From: an uncultured Faecalibacterium sp.
Lineage (GTDB): Bacteria > Bacillota > Clostridia > Oscillospirales > Ruminococcaceae
NCBI GenBank assembly: GCA_937907025.1
Contig: CALESJ010000006.1
Location: 1-64,000 of the forward strand
Direction of reading: 5' to 3'
DNA: 64,000 nt
This document shows, piece after piece, positions 55,857 to 64,000 of this stretch. A model generated the notes under the pieces. The model was given only the letters and a program-made list of their open reading frames with translations. It did not search any database and had not been told where the DNA came from. Positions within the stretch are counted from its first letter, which is position 1, and each line of letters starts with the position of its first letter. Position numbers and translations under genes: made by a program.

Positions 55857-56963
55857 TTATTCGTTGCCGGAATCCCGGGACTCTTCCGCCGGCGTTTCCG
55901 GTTCTGCGTCGGTTTCGGCCTCAGCAGGTTCTTCTGCCGGAGCTTCAGCAGCGTTCAGGTCCAGGTCTTTCAGGCGCTGGTTCATGGCCACAGTGGCAGC
56001 CACAAACTCCTTGTGGCTTGCATTGGCAGGCAGGGTATCCACCGTGAAGCGGTCCCCGGCTGCCTTCTGCTTTTTGATGTCATCCACAGCCAGCGTGACC
56101 AGCGGCGAGCCCTGGCCTTTGGTTTTCTGCAAACCATAGACCAGCAACACAATGGACACGGCCACCGTGATCAGGGCCACCACCTGGCTGAAACGCAGGT
56201 TGGTGTTGCCGATGAACAGCGAGTCGGTGCGCAGGCCCTCGATCCAGTAACGACCCAGGCCGTACCAGATCAGGTACATCAGGAACAGCTGCCCGTGGAA
56301 GCGACGGTGCTTCATATACAGGAACAGCACCAGGAACCCGAACAGGCACCACAGGCTCTCGTACAGGAAGGTAGGATGGACCGGCTGGGAGGGGTCCACG
56401 GTGACGCCCTGGGCGGCCAGGGTCTGCTGCATGTTGGTCAGGTAACGGTAGGTACCCTCGCTGTACATGCCCCAGGGCAGGGTGGTATTGCAGCCGAAGG
56501 CTTCCTGGTTCATGAAGTTGCCCCAGCGGCCGATGCCCTGCCCGATGAAGAAGCCCATGCCCACCACATCAAACAGCGGGCGCAGCGGGATCTTGCGCCA
56601 ATGGGCGGCCAGACCGCCAAAGACAAAGGCGCCGATGATGCCGCCGTAGATGGCGATGCCGCCTTCCCGGATGTCCAGCATTTCCCAGATGGAATCGTAC
56701 TCAAAGGGTGCCATGGCCACATAACAGGCACGGGCACAGATGATGGCCATCACGGTGCCGATGGCCACCACGTCCACCAGACGGTCGCTGTTGATGCCGA
56801 AGTCCGGCGAATAGTGGAAGGCAAAGGCCAGGGCCAGCAGCAGGCCGGCGGCGATCAGGATGCCATACCAGTACACATTGAAACCGCCGATGGAAAAGGC
56901 CACGCGGTTGATGGTGAATGCCAGCCCCAGGCCGGAAAATTCTACATGAAAAACTGTATCCAT
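55857..56963 (-). CDS. lgt: Prolipoprotein diacylglyceryl transferase with acidic C-terminal tail
   Basis: A 368-residue membrane enzyme that attaches diacylglycerol to the lipobox cysteine of prolipoproteins. Seven membrane segments fill residues 20-300; the family signature GIGRWGNFMNQEAFG (about 151-165) is intact, as are HPTFLYES and R of GLGRYWIEGLR. The last 70 residues, rich in Ala/Glu/Pro (for example APAEEPAEAETDAEP), are an acidic tail not needed in shorter homologues. Start ATG 56963, 18 bases after the M16 gene. Confidence 0.95.
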   Translation of the reverse strand: MDTVFHVEFSGLGLAFTINRVAFSIGGFNVYWYGILIAAGLLLALAFAFHYSPDFGINSDRLVDVVAIGTVMAIICARACYVAMAPFEYDSIWEMLDIREGGIAIYGGIIGAFVFGGLAAHWRKIPLRPLFDVVGMGFFIGQGIGRWGNFMNQEAFGCNTTLPWGMYSEGTYRYLTNMQQTLAAQGVTVDPSQPVHPTFLYESLWCLFGFLVLFLYMKHRRFHGQLFLMYLIWYGLGRYWIEGLRTDSLFIGNTNLRFSQVVALITVAVSIVLLVYGLQKTKGQGSPLVTLAVDDIKKQKAAGDRFTVDTLPANASHKEFVAATVAMNQRLKDLDLNAAEAPAEEPAEAETDAEPETPAEESRDSGNE

Positions 56964-56981
56964 TGGTACAATCCTCTTATG

Positions 56982-58274
56982 TTATTGTTGTTGCGGTTCG
57001 ATTTCCACATAGGTCATACGGTCCTCGCTGAGCATGGACTGCATGGCTGCGTCGGCGTCTGCCACAGTGAGGGTGGCCAGCGCCTCGATTTCATCGGCCA
57101 GGGTGTTGCCCCGCAGATGGGCACTGGCCAGGGCTTCGGCAGCGTCCTCCACCCCTTCCAGGTCGGCGAGCATCTCGCCGTACATCTGGTTTTTGACCAG
57201 GGTGAACAGTTCCGGGTCCACGCCTTCCCGGCGCATGCGGGCGATCTCCTCCCGCACCATGTCGGCCACGGCCCGGGGCGTTTCGCTCTCACCGGTGAAG
57301 GCGATGACGCAGCAGCCCGAAGTGCTGACCGTGTCCCCGCTGAATTCCGGGTTGACCAGCGCCTGGTCGTACAGTTTTCGGTACAGCGAAGTCAGCCCGC
57401 CGCAGACCAGGTCTGGCAGCATATCGGCCAGCATCTCGGTACGCACATCGCCCCGGGCGATGGGGTCTTCCCGGAAGGCCAGGGCAAAGCAGGGCTTGTT
57501 CACCGGCATGGAGAATTTCAGCTCCGTCTGGGGCGCATCATTCTCGACCCGATTTTCCTCCACGCAGACCGTATGCTCGGGGGCGGGCTTGTCCAGCCCG
57601 GCCCGGTGACAGGCGGCCAGCGCCTGGTCCATGGTGATGTTGCCCGCCACCGACAACACCATGTTGCCGGGACGGTAGAAAGCATCGGTACAGGCATACA
57701 GCAGGTCGGGGGTCAGCTCGGCGATGCTCTCCACCGTACCGGCGATATCATCCCGGATGGGATGGTCCTTGTACAGGCAGCGGAACAGGCCGGTCATCAG
57801 CCGCCAGTCGGGGCTGTCATCGTACATCTTGATCTCCTGCCCGATGATGCCCTGTTCCTTGGCGATGGTGGCCTCGGTGAACCAGGGGTTGCCCACCATA
57901 TTCAGCAGAATATCCAGGTTTTCGTCGATCTGGCCGCTGGCGGTGAAGATATAGCAGGTACGGTCATACCCGGTAAAGGCATTGGCCGAAGCGCCGGTCT
58001 TGGCGTACAGCTCAAAGGCGTCCCCCTGCTCCGACTCGAACATTTTGTGTTCCAGAAAATGGGCCGTACCGGCGGGCAGGTCCACCTTTTTGCCGTCCAG
58101 CGTAAAGCGGCGGGTGGTGGAGCCGAAGGCGGTGGCGTACATGGCATGCACCGTGCTGTATCCCGGCATGGTGCGGCAGAGCACCGTCAGGCCGCTGGGC
58201 AGAACAACGCTCTGACAGCGGATGGCATCGGCGGCTTTGGCCCGGATGCCCTGCATGGTCTGGTCCTGACTCAT
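56982..58274 (-). CDS. M16 family zinc peptidase, catalytic subunit (YmfH-like)
   Basis: A 430-residue M16 peptidase from ATG 58274. The inverted zinc motif HFLEH (about residues 72-76) is intact, with the downstream Glu region following. The overlap ATGA with the preceding gene couples it to a second M16 protein without the motif. Pairs of this kind (YmfF-YmfH in Bacillus) form a catalytic plus structural heterodimer. GGGAGGTGG precedes the start. The substrate is unknown. Confidence 0.9.
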   Translation of the reverse strand: MSQDQTMQGIRAKAADAIRCQSVVLPSGLTVLCRTMPGYSTVHAMYATAFGSTTRRFTLDGKKVDLPAGTAHFLEHKMFESEQGDAFELYAKTGASANAFTGYDRTCYIFTASGQIDENLDILLNMVGNPWFTEATIAKEQGIIGQEIKMYDDSPDWRLMTGLFRCLYKDHPIRDDIAGTVESIAELTPDLLYACTDAFYRPGNMVLSVAGNITMDQALAACHRAGLDKPAPEHTVCVEENRVENDAPQTELKFSMPVNKPCFALAFREDPIARGDVRTEMLADMLPDLVCGGLTSLYRKLYDQALVNPEFSGDTVSTSGCCVIAFTGESETPRAVADMVREEIARMRREGVDPELFTLVKNQMYGEMLADLEGVEDAAEALASAHLRGNTLADEIEALATLTVADADAAMQSMLSEDRMTYVEIEPQQQ

Positions 58275-59551
58275 TGTGCCACCTCCCCTTTGTCGGCGGT
58301 CACGGCGTAACAGACCGAATAGTGATAGCTGTTCAGCAGATCCCGCACTTCCTCGGCGGTGACGGCCTGAATCAGCACCTTGCCGTATTCCGGCGGGGCC
58401 AGGGCTTCGCCCCGGGCGATCTGGCCGTAATACCAGTTTTCCAGCCCGCCCAGGCTGTCGCCCAGAGCATCCATGCTGGACATAAGACCCCGGCGGCAGT
58501 CTTCCATCTCGTCCGCCGTGATGGGACCGCGGCACAGGTCATCCAGTTCTTTCAGAATGGCCGCCTCGGCCCGCTCTTCCCCGCCGGGTTCCACACCGGA
58601 ATCCACCATCATCACACCGGTGGAGCGCAGAGCGCTGGAGCCGCAGTAATAGCACAGGCTCTGTTTTTCCCGCACATTGCGGAACAGACGGCTGGTGGCC
58701 GAACCGCCAAACACGCCCATGGCCATCCGCAGCTGGGAGATGCTGGGCAGGTCCTCCGGCGTGCCGGTGGTAAACAGCATGCACAGCTTGGCCTGGGTCA
58801 GGCCGGGGATGGACTCGGTATAATGGCGGGGTTCGGTGATGGGCATGGCCATGGCCGAAGCAAACCGCTGGGGGGCACGGTGCACCTTTTCCAGCTTTTG
58901 CAGCAGCAGGTCCGCCACACGGCCGCTGTCCGCCCCCTGGACCATCACATCAATGGACGAGGAGGAAAGAATGCGGTCATATTCCGCCTTGAGCGTGGCG
59001 GGGGTCACGTTGGGCAGGTCGGCCCGGTAGCCGCCCAGCTCGATGCCGGCGGGCGAATCGCCGTAAAAACGGCGGCGGGCCTGCCGCACACAGTACAGGC
59101 GCTTGTTATTGTATTCAGCCTGCAGGCGGCGGTCCAGGGTTTCTTTTTCAATGCGGACGGCTTCGGGGTCGAAGACGCCGTTCACAAGATAGGGTTCAAA
59201 CACGATGCCGAACGCGATGTCGGCGTACTCGGCACTCAGGTTTTCCCCGGTCAGGGCAAACTTGTCCTTGATGCCGCAGATGTCCACCGTCAGCACCCGG
59301 TCGGTGCCGGCGGTGCCCAGGTCCACCCCCAGGTCGGCGCCGTACAGGCGGGCCAGTTTGCGGGACAGAGCCGTCATATCCGGGCATTGGGCATAACCGC
59401 GCTCCAGCACCAGCGGCAGCACCGCGGCATCGGTGGCCGAGCGGCGCAGCGCCGGGTAGCGCAGATGGATGGTGATGCGGCAGCGATTGAATTTTTCGGC
59501 ATCCAGTGTGGTCAGATACACGCCGGGCGCCAGCTGCTTGCGTTCAAACAC
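58271..59551 (-). CDS. M16 family protein, non-catalytic partner (YmfF-like)
   Basis: A 426-residue M16-fold protein from GTG 59551 (GGAGG 8 bases upstream). The position of HxxEH reads LPLVLERGYAQ, so zinc ligands are absent, but the second-half M16 pattern (GGSATSRLFRNVREKQSLCYY) is kept. It is most likely the structural partner of the catalytic subunit encoded next, which overlaps it by 4 bases. Confidence 0.88.
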   Translation of the reverse strand: MFERKQLAPGVYLTTLDAEKFNRCRITIHLRYPALRRSATDAAVLPLVLERGYAQCPDMTALSRKLARLYGADLGVDLGTAGTDRVLTVDICGIKDKFALTGENLSAEYADIAFGIVFEPYLVNGVFDPEAVRIEKETLDRRLQAEYNNKRLYCVRQARRRFYGDSPAGIELGGYRADLPNVTPATLKAEYDRILSSSSIDVMVQGADSGRVADLLLQKLEKVHRAPQRFASAMAMPITEPRHYTESIPGLTQAKLCMLFTTGTPEDLPSISQLRMAMGVFGGSATSRLFRNVREKQSLCYYCGSSALRSTGVMMVDSGVEPGGEERAEAAILKELDDLCRGPITADEMEDCRRGLMSSMDALGDSLGGLENWYYGQIARGEALAPPEYGKVLIQAVTAEEVRDLLNSYHYSVCYAVTADKGEVAQ

Positions 59552-59625
59552 AGGCGTTTCCTCCGGATTTGGGTATATTTTGCAAAATCCTGCTCCATTA
59601 TACGCCCTTCGGGGCAGGTTGTAAA

Positions 59626-60576
59626 TCAGTCGATATGGCCGTCCAGACCGCTGAAATAGGCGCGGCTGCGGGCAGCGGCCGTGGTAATGAGGTCGGACAG
59701 GGCTTGCAGGGAATCAAACTTGCGCACCGGGCACAGGTATTGGTGAAACTCCAGCACCGGGTGTTTGCCATACACATCGCCGGAAAATCCCGGCACATAA
59801 GTTTCACAGCTGACCGCTGCCCCCTCCTTGTCCACCGTGGGACGGGGGCCGATGCCGGTGGCCGAGGGATACCAGGTGCCGTCGATGCAGATGCGGGTCA
59901 GATAGACGCCGCAGCAGGGCTGCAGGGTGCCGCCGGGATAATTCTGGTTGATGGTGGGGGTACCCAGCTTGCTGGTGCCCACCCCCTTGCCGTGGGTGAC
60001 GGTCCAGTCGATGGCATAGGGGGTGCCCAGCATGGCGTTGGCATCGGGCAGACGGCCCTCCTCCAGTGCGGCCCGGATGCGGGTGGAGGAAACCACCTCG
60101 CCCCGGTAGCGAGCCATCTCCACCACCGTGACCCGGATGCCCGCGTCGGCACAGAGCGTTTTCAGCATCTCCACGTTGCCGGCCGCCCGGGCCCCGAAGG
60201 TGAAATTATCCCCGCAGAAAACCGACCTGGCATGGAAGCAGCCCACCAGAATATCCTGCACGAAGGCCTCGGGAGTCAGGGCACAGAAATCCGCAAAGGG
60301 CGGTTCCATCAGGCGACGCACGCCGAGAGAGGCAATGCGGGCGTGTTTCTGGTTCAGGGAAAGAATCCGCCCGCCTTTCAGGGTACTGCCCTCGGGCAGT
60401 TCAAAAGTAAAGACAGCCGGCATCAGGCCCGCGCGGCGGGCTTCGGTCACGGCGGCCGAAATCACGGCCCGATGGCCCAGGTGGACGCCGTCAAAAAAGC
60501 CGAGGGCCACGGCACTGCCCTTGGGGGCATCCACCGGGGCGATGGCCGGAATGATCTGCATATCGAATTGCTGCAT
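59626..60576 (-). CDS. ribF: Bifunctional riboflavin kinase / FAD synthetase
   Basis: A 316-residue RibF that makes FMN and then FAD. The N-terminal nucleotidyltransferase has GFFDGVHLGH and SSTRIR; the C-terminal kinase has GKGVGTSKLGTPTIN. It lies 4 bases after truB, the common truB-ribF order. AAAGGA lies about 10 bases upstream. Confidence 0.96.
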   Translation of the reverse strand: MQQFDMQIIPAIAPVDAPKGSAVALGFFDGVHLGHRAVISAAVTEARRAGLMPAVFTFELPEGSTLKGGRILSLNQKHARIASLGVRRLMEPPFADFCALTPEAFVQDILVGCFHARSVFCGDNFTFGARAAGNVEMLKTLCADAGIRVTVVEMARYRGEVVSSTRIRAALEEGRLPDANAMLGTPYAIDWTVTHGKGVGTSKLGTPTINQNYPGGTLQPCCGVYLTRICIDGTWYPSATGIGPRPTVDKEGAAVSCETYVPGFSGDVYGKHPVLEFHQYLCPVRKFDSLQALSDLITTAAARSRAYFSGLDGHID

Positions 60577-60580
60577 CTTG

Positions 60581-61477
60581 TCAGGTCCTTTCGCAGAACA
60601 GTTTTTCCACCCGCAGAACGCCGCCTTCGATCACCGCCAGACCCAGGAACAGGCCGGTGGTATCGTACACGCGGTAGCGGCCGTCCGCTGCGGGGTAGCG
60701 GCTGGTGGGGCAGCCGTTGAACAGGTGGGTGCGGGCCGGTTCCTCCACCGTAAGCGCCGGCAGAGAGGTAAAGGCGGTTTCCACCCCCAGCATCCAGCCG
60801 GAATCGGCCAGGGTGCCGTTGTCTGCCGCGGCCAGAATGTCGGGCAGGGTGTGGCACTGGTCGATGGAGAACCCGCCCGCCCGGGTGCGGCGCAGCGCCG
60901 CCAGGGTGGCGGGCAGGCCCAGGGCCGCACCGATATCCTCGGCTAGGACCCGGATATAGGTCCCCTTGGAGCAGGACACCCGCAGGGTGTGGTCACCGGG
61001 AGCAGGGCTGCCCAGATAGTCGATGGAATAGATGGTGATGGGGCGCGGGGTGCGCTCCACCGTGCGGCCCTTGCGCGCTGCCTTGTACAGCGGCTGACCG
61101 TCCACCTTGACAGCGGAGTACATGGGCGGCAGCTGCTGCTGTGCTCCCAGGAACCGGGGCAGCACCGCCCGTAGTTCCGCCTCCCCTGCCGTGACCGGGG
61201 CGGTTTCCAGCACGGTACCGGTGATGTCGCCGGTATCGGTGCGCACGCCCAGGCGCAAAGTGGCTTCATAAGTTTTGTCGTGGTCAGGCTGGCGGTCGGC
61301 GGCTGCGGTGGCTCCGCCCGCAAACACCACCAGTACACCGGTGGCCATGGGGTCCAGCGTGCCGGAATGGCCCAGGCGCCGGGTGCCCAGAACGCCCCGC
61401 AGCTTGGCCAATACATCAAAGCTGGTCCAGCCCGCCGGTTTATCCACCGGCAGGATGCCGTTGGTCAGGTTGGTCAT
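60581..61477 (-). CDS. truB: tRNA pseudouridine(55) synthase TruB
   Basis: A 298-residue enzyme forming pseudouridine 55 in the T-loop of tRNAs. The motif HSGTLDPMATGVL carries the catalytic Asp, and DKPAGWTSFDV opens the protein; a C-terminal PUA-like region follows. GAGGTG lies close upstream of the ATG. A long hairpin (61511-61561) precedes it. Confidence 0.96.
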   Translation of the reverse strand: MTNLTNGILPVDKPAGWTSFDVLAKLRGVLGTRRLGHSGTLDPMATGVLVVFAGGATAAADRQPDHDKTYEATLRLGVRTDTGDITGTVLETAPVTAGEAELRAVLPRFLGAQQQLPPMYSAVKVDGQPLYKAARKGRTVERTPRPITIYSIDYLGSPAPGDHTLRVSCSKGTYIRVLAEDIGAALGLPATLAALRRTRAGGFSIDQCHTLPDILAAADNGTLADSGWMLGVETAFTSLPALTVEEPARTHLFNGCPTSRYPAADGRYRVYDTTGLFLGLAVIEGGVLRVEKLFCERT

Positions 61478-61504
61478 ACGTCACCTCAATACTTGTTGCC
61501 GAAA

Positions 61505-61570
61505 CAGCAAGAACCGGCACCAGGCAGCGGGCCCTGCGGCGCCGCTGCCTGTCACCGGTTCCATTGCTGC
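61505..61570. repeat. Long imperfect hairpin between nrnA and truB
   Basis: Arms GAACCGG and CAGGCAGCGG (61511-61530) pair with 61542-61561, with a 3-base internal mismatch, and the flanks CAGCAA/TTGCTG extend it. No U-run follows in either direction, so it is not a clear terminator; it may protect or process the polycistronic mRNA. Confidence 0.6.
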
Positions 61571-61572
61571 AA

Positions 61573-62571
61573 TTATCCTTGATTGCGCTCGGTATGGTCG
61601 ATCATGCCCCAGCGTTCCAGTTCCTTGCGCACTTCGTCCAGAATGGCATAGCGCGCATTGTCCAGGTTGCCGCTGATCTCGCATCCGGCCGCACGGGAAT
61701 GTCCCCCGCCGCCCAGATGCCGGGCAATGGCGCACGCATCCACGCGACCGGCGGTACGCACGCTGATCTTGAAGCTGCCGTCCTTCTGCTGACGCAGGGT
61801 CAGGCCCACTTCCACCCCTTCGATGGACCGGGGCAGGCTGGTCAGGTCCTCCAGTTCGGCACCCGCCACACCGGAGGTCACGATCTGGTCCCAGGTCAGA
61901 TAGATCATGGCACACAGACCGTCAAAGAAGTATTCCAGGCTTTCCAGCGCCATCTTCTCAATTTCCAGACGGGCGCGGGAGCGGGATTCGAACAGACGGG
62001 CATTCAGGCTTTCCATATCGGCCCCCGCCTCAATGACGCGGGCAGCCGCCATATGGGTCTTGGCTGTGGTGTTGGAGAAGCGGAAGCAGCCGGTATCGGT
62101 GGCGATGCCGGTGTACAGGCAGGCCGCGATTTCGGGGTTGAGCTCCACACCCATATCGGTAACCACATCAAGCATGATCTCACTGGCCGCGGCGGCGCCA
62201 GGGTCCAGCAGCGTTTCATACGCATAGCCGCTGTTGCTGGCATGATGGTCAATGCACAGGTCCACATGCTCAGCGTACTTTTGCACATTGTTGCGGTCAC
62301 CGAACAGCTGGATACCCGCCACATCCACGGCCACCACAAAGGCCGGGGTGAAGCTGGAATCAAACCAGCCGATCTCCATGAAATCATACAGGGAAGGAAT
62401 CGGGTCGCTGCACAGCACCGCGACGTTTTTGCCCAGCGCTTTCAGCGCCAGGTACAACGCCCCGGCGCAGCCGATGGTGTCGCCGTCGGGGTTCTTATGG
62501 CATAGGATCAGGATGTCCTGTGCGGCGCGCAGCCGCAGTACAGCGGTTTGCCTGTCCACAGATTCCGTCAT
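61573..62571 (-). CDS. nrnA: DHH-family phosphoesterase NrnA-like (oligoribonuclease/pAp phosphatase)
   Basis: A 332-residue protein from ATG 62571 (AGAGGT upstream) with DHH-family motifs HKNPDGDTIG, VVAVDVA, LCIDHHASN and the DHHA1 motif GGGGHSRAAG. NrnA degrades nanoRNAs and pAp. It sits between rbfA and truB, its common place in Firmicutes. A 64-base gap before it holds no feature I can support. Confidence 0.93.
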   Translation of the reverse strand: MTESVDRQTAVLRLRAAQDILILCHKNPDGDTIGCAGALYLALKALGKNVAVLCSDPIPSLYDFMEIGWFDSSFTPAFVVAVDVAGIQLFGDRNNVQKYAEHVDLCIDHHASNSGYAYETLLDPGAAAASEIMLDVVTDMGVELNPEIAACLYTGIATDTGCFRFSNTTAKTHMAAARVIEAGADMESLNARLFESRSRARLEIEKMALESLEYFFDGLCAMIYLTWDQIVTSGVAGAELEDLTSLPRSIEGVEVGLTLRQQKDGSFKISVRTAGRVDACAIARHLGGGGHSRAAGCEISGNLDNARYAILDEVRKELERWGMIDHTERNQG

Positions 62572-62635
62572 AACGTACCTCTTTTCCAGCGACCCGAAAG
62601 TTTCGGCTTCGCTCCAAAAGTGGCCGAAAGCAGGT

Positions 62636-63016
62636 TCATTCTTCCTGCGGTTCGGCTTGTGCAGCGGGGCTGTCTTTTTCCAGCCCGCGCAGCATCTCAT
62701 TGATATGCGCCGCATAGGCAGCGCCGTCATCCGTCACAAACACAAAGCGGGGTGCCTTGCGGATGTGCATGCGGCGGCTGACTTCGGTGCGGACGTGGCC
62801 GGACGCCTTGTTCAGCGCAGCGACCACCGGCTTGCTGCCCCCCTCGCGGCCCATGACGCTGATGTAGACTTTGGCCACATCGAGGTCGGGGGTCACATCC
62901 AGGCGGGTGACGGTCAGCAGACCGCCCGCGACCCGCGGGTCCTTCATTTCACCGATGATGGCGATGAGTTCCCGCTTCATATCCTGGGCCATACGGCCCT
63001 GGTTCTTGGTAGGCAT
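62636..63016 (-). CDS. rbfA: Ribosome-binding factor A
   Basis: A 126-residue KH-fold factor for 30S maturation, with ELIAIIGEMKDPR, VTPDLDVAKVYISVMG and the R.APRFVFVTDDG helix region. The acidic Gln/Glu tail is short. It follows infB by 19 bases. Confidence 0.95.
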   Translation of the reverse strand: MPTKNQGRMAQDMKRELIAIIGEMKDPRVAGGLLTVTRLDVTPDLDVAKVYISVMGREGGSKPVVAALNKASGHVRTEVSRRMHIRKAPRFVFVTDDGAAYAAHINEMLRGLEKDSPAAQAEPQEE

Positions 63017-63035
63017 TTATCGTAACCTCGTTCAA

Positions 63036-64000
63036 TCAATCGCGGTATTCTTCCAGCTTGAAGCACTCGAAGACGTCGCCCTCCTTGATGTCGGCGAACT
63101 TCTCCAGCGTGATGCCGCATTCAAAGCCTTCGGCCACTTCCTTGGCGTCGTCCTTGAAGCGTTTCAGAGAAGCGATGGCGTCCTCGGTGATGACGATGCC
63201 GTCACGCACCAGGCGCAGCTTGGCATCGCGGGTGATCTTGCCGCTGGTGACACGGCAGCCGGCAACGGTGCCCACGGAAGAGATCTTGTAGACCTGACGG
63301 ACCTGGGCTTCGCCCAGAGCCACTTCGCGGATCTTGGGAGCCAGCATGCCCTTCATAGCGTCGGAAACATCATTGATGGCGTCGTAAATGACACGGTACA
63401 TCCGCATTTCCACGCCGGTCTGTTCGGCTTCGGCCTTGGCGATGGGGTCAGGACGGACATTGAAGCCGATGATGATGGCGTTGGAAGCATCAGCCAGGCT
63501 GACGTCGGACTTGTTGATGGCACCGACAGCGGCATGGATCACGCGCACGCGCACTTCATCATTGGAGATCTTCTCCAGGCTCTGCTTCACAGCCTCGGCG
63601 GAGCCCTGGACATCGGCCTTGACGATGATGGGCAGTTCCTTCATGTCGTTGGCGGCCATCTGATCGAACAGGTTATCCAGGGTGACCTTGGTGTAGGAGG
63701 CAAACTGCTTTTCCTTGGCCTCAGTCAGACGTTTGTCGGCCAGTTCACGGGCCAGGCGCTCGTCCTCGACAGCCTCGAACAGCTCACCGGCGGTGGGCAC
63801 TTCGGTCAGGCCGGTGATCTCCACAGGCATGGAGGGACCGGCTTCGGTGATTTCCTGGCCCTTGTCGTTGCGCATGGTACGCACGCGGCCCACGGAAGTA
63901 CCGGCGATCAGGCAGTCGCCCTTATGCAGGGTACCGTTCTGCACCAGCAGGGTGGCGATGGGGCCCTGGCCCTTGTCCAGGCGGGCTTCCACCACGGCGC
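63036..64000 (-). CDS. infB: Translation initiation factor IF-2, C-terminal part (cut by window end)
   Basis: The visible 321 residues cover the end of the G-domain neighbour region, domain II with GPIATLLVQNGTLHKGD, domain III with VKADVQGSAEAVKQSLEKI and the C1/C2 domains ending in CFKLEEYRD. The 5' end and the GTPase domain are beyond 64000. It heads the chain infB-rbfA-nrnA-truB-ribF in view. Confidence 0.97.
   Translation of the reverse strand, partial: AVVEARLDKGQGPIATLLVQNGTLHKGDCLIAGTSVGRVRTMRNDKGQEITEAGPSMPVEITGLTEVPTAGELFEAVEDERLARELADKRLTEAKEKQFASYTKVTLDNLFDQMAANDMKELPIIVKADVQGSAEAVKQSLEKISNDEVRVRVIHAAVGAINKSDVSLADASNAIIIGFNVRPDPIAKAEAEQTGVEMRMYRVIYDAINDVSDAMKGMLAPKIREVALGEAQVRQVYKISSVGTVAGCRVTSGKITRDAKLRLVRDGIVITEDAIASLKRFKDDAKEVAEGFECGITLEKFADIKEGDVFECFKLEEYRD

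Noticed and set aside
1..64000. CRISPR array, retron, toxin-antitoxin or other defence island
   Set aside because: No regularly spaced repeats, cas genes or reverse transcriptase were seen; the XRE pair at 27994-28639 has no recognisable toxin.

Overview
The window is chromosomal DNA of a high-GC Gram-positive anaerobe, most likely an Oscillospiraceae (Ruminococcaceae) relative of Gemmiger, Subdoligranulum or Faecalibacterium. This is inferred from gene content and style: T-box leaders on aminoacyl-tRNA synthetase genes, Mini-RNase III, a GntR/YtrA-type ABC locus, a Firmicutes-type class II GalT, strong Shine-Dalgarno sequences, sigma-A promoters of the TTGACA-17-TATAAT type, and GC-rich coding DNA with large antisense shadow frames. 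No sporulation gene was recognised.

Layout. Bases 1-1866 are the lysis end of a prophage (M23-like endolysin and two small holin-like proteins) abutting the 3' end of a tRNA-Thr gene. 2050-7362 is one leftward operon: ftsE, ftsX, a coiled-coil M23 hydrolase, a 33-residue membrane peptide, an S41 protease homologue lacking its catalytic serine, and rsmA, followed by tRNA-Thr with its own promoter. 7553-13751 holds a PucR/CdaR-type regulator, a two-gene surface-glycan locus (sugar transferase and PglF/CapD-like dehydratase) and glmS. A rightward CPA1-type antiporter follows. 15795-23111 is translation: T-box-pheS-pheT, a small membrane protein and T-box-valS. 23140-28140 has a GH42-like protein without its catalytic glutamates, a GntR-controlled ABC exporter and a 48-residue CxxC protein divergent from an XRE repressor. 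28688-35577 has pfkA, tRNA-Gln and tRNA-Pro, an XRE membrane regulator, GH3 glucosidase plus GtrA, and a WbaP-like priming transferase. 35639-41693 has a phosphoribosyltransferase homologue, a DnaD/DnaC replication-restart pair, an IS200-like element and a CtpE-like P-type ATPase. 41787-48104 has prfB, a prokaryotic RING protein, a nucleotidyltransferase, galT and the rpsF-ssb-rpsR operon. 48129-55786 has a PASTA pseudokinase, yebC, an RsmF-like methyltransferase, a 56-residue Thr/Gln/Asn/Lys-rich peptide, and rplU-rpmA-obgE-mrnC. 54926-64000 is a leftward housekeeping chain: infB (cut by the window end), rbfA, nrnA, truB, ribF, two M16 peptidases, lgt, folD.

Most of the window is ordinary core genome. 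What stands out is a series of enzyme-like proteins whose catalytic residues are visibly replaced (S41 protease, GH42 glycosidase, PRPP-binding protein, PASTA kinase, one M16 subunit), three small genes of 33, 48 and 56 residues, L27 without the Firmicutes N-terminal extension or its Prp protease, and compact regulatory overlaps: a -35 box that forms a terminator loop, a terminator between two tRNAs, and hairpins in leaders. No CRISPR array, defence island or complete new multi-gene system was found.
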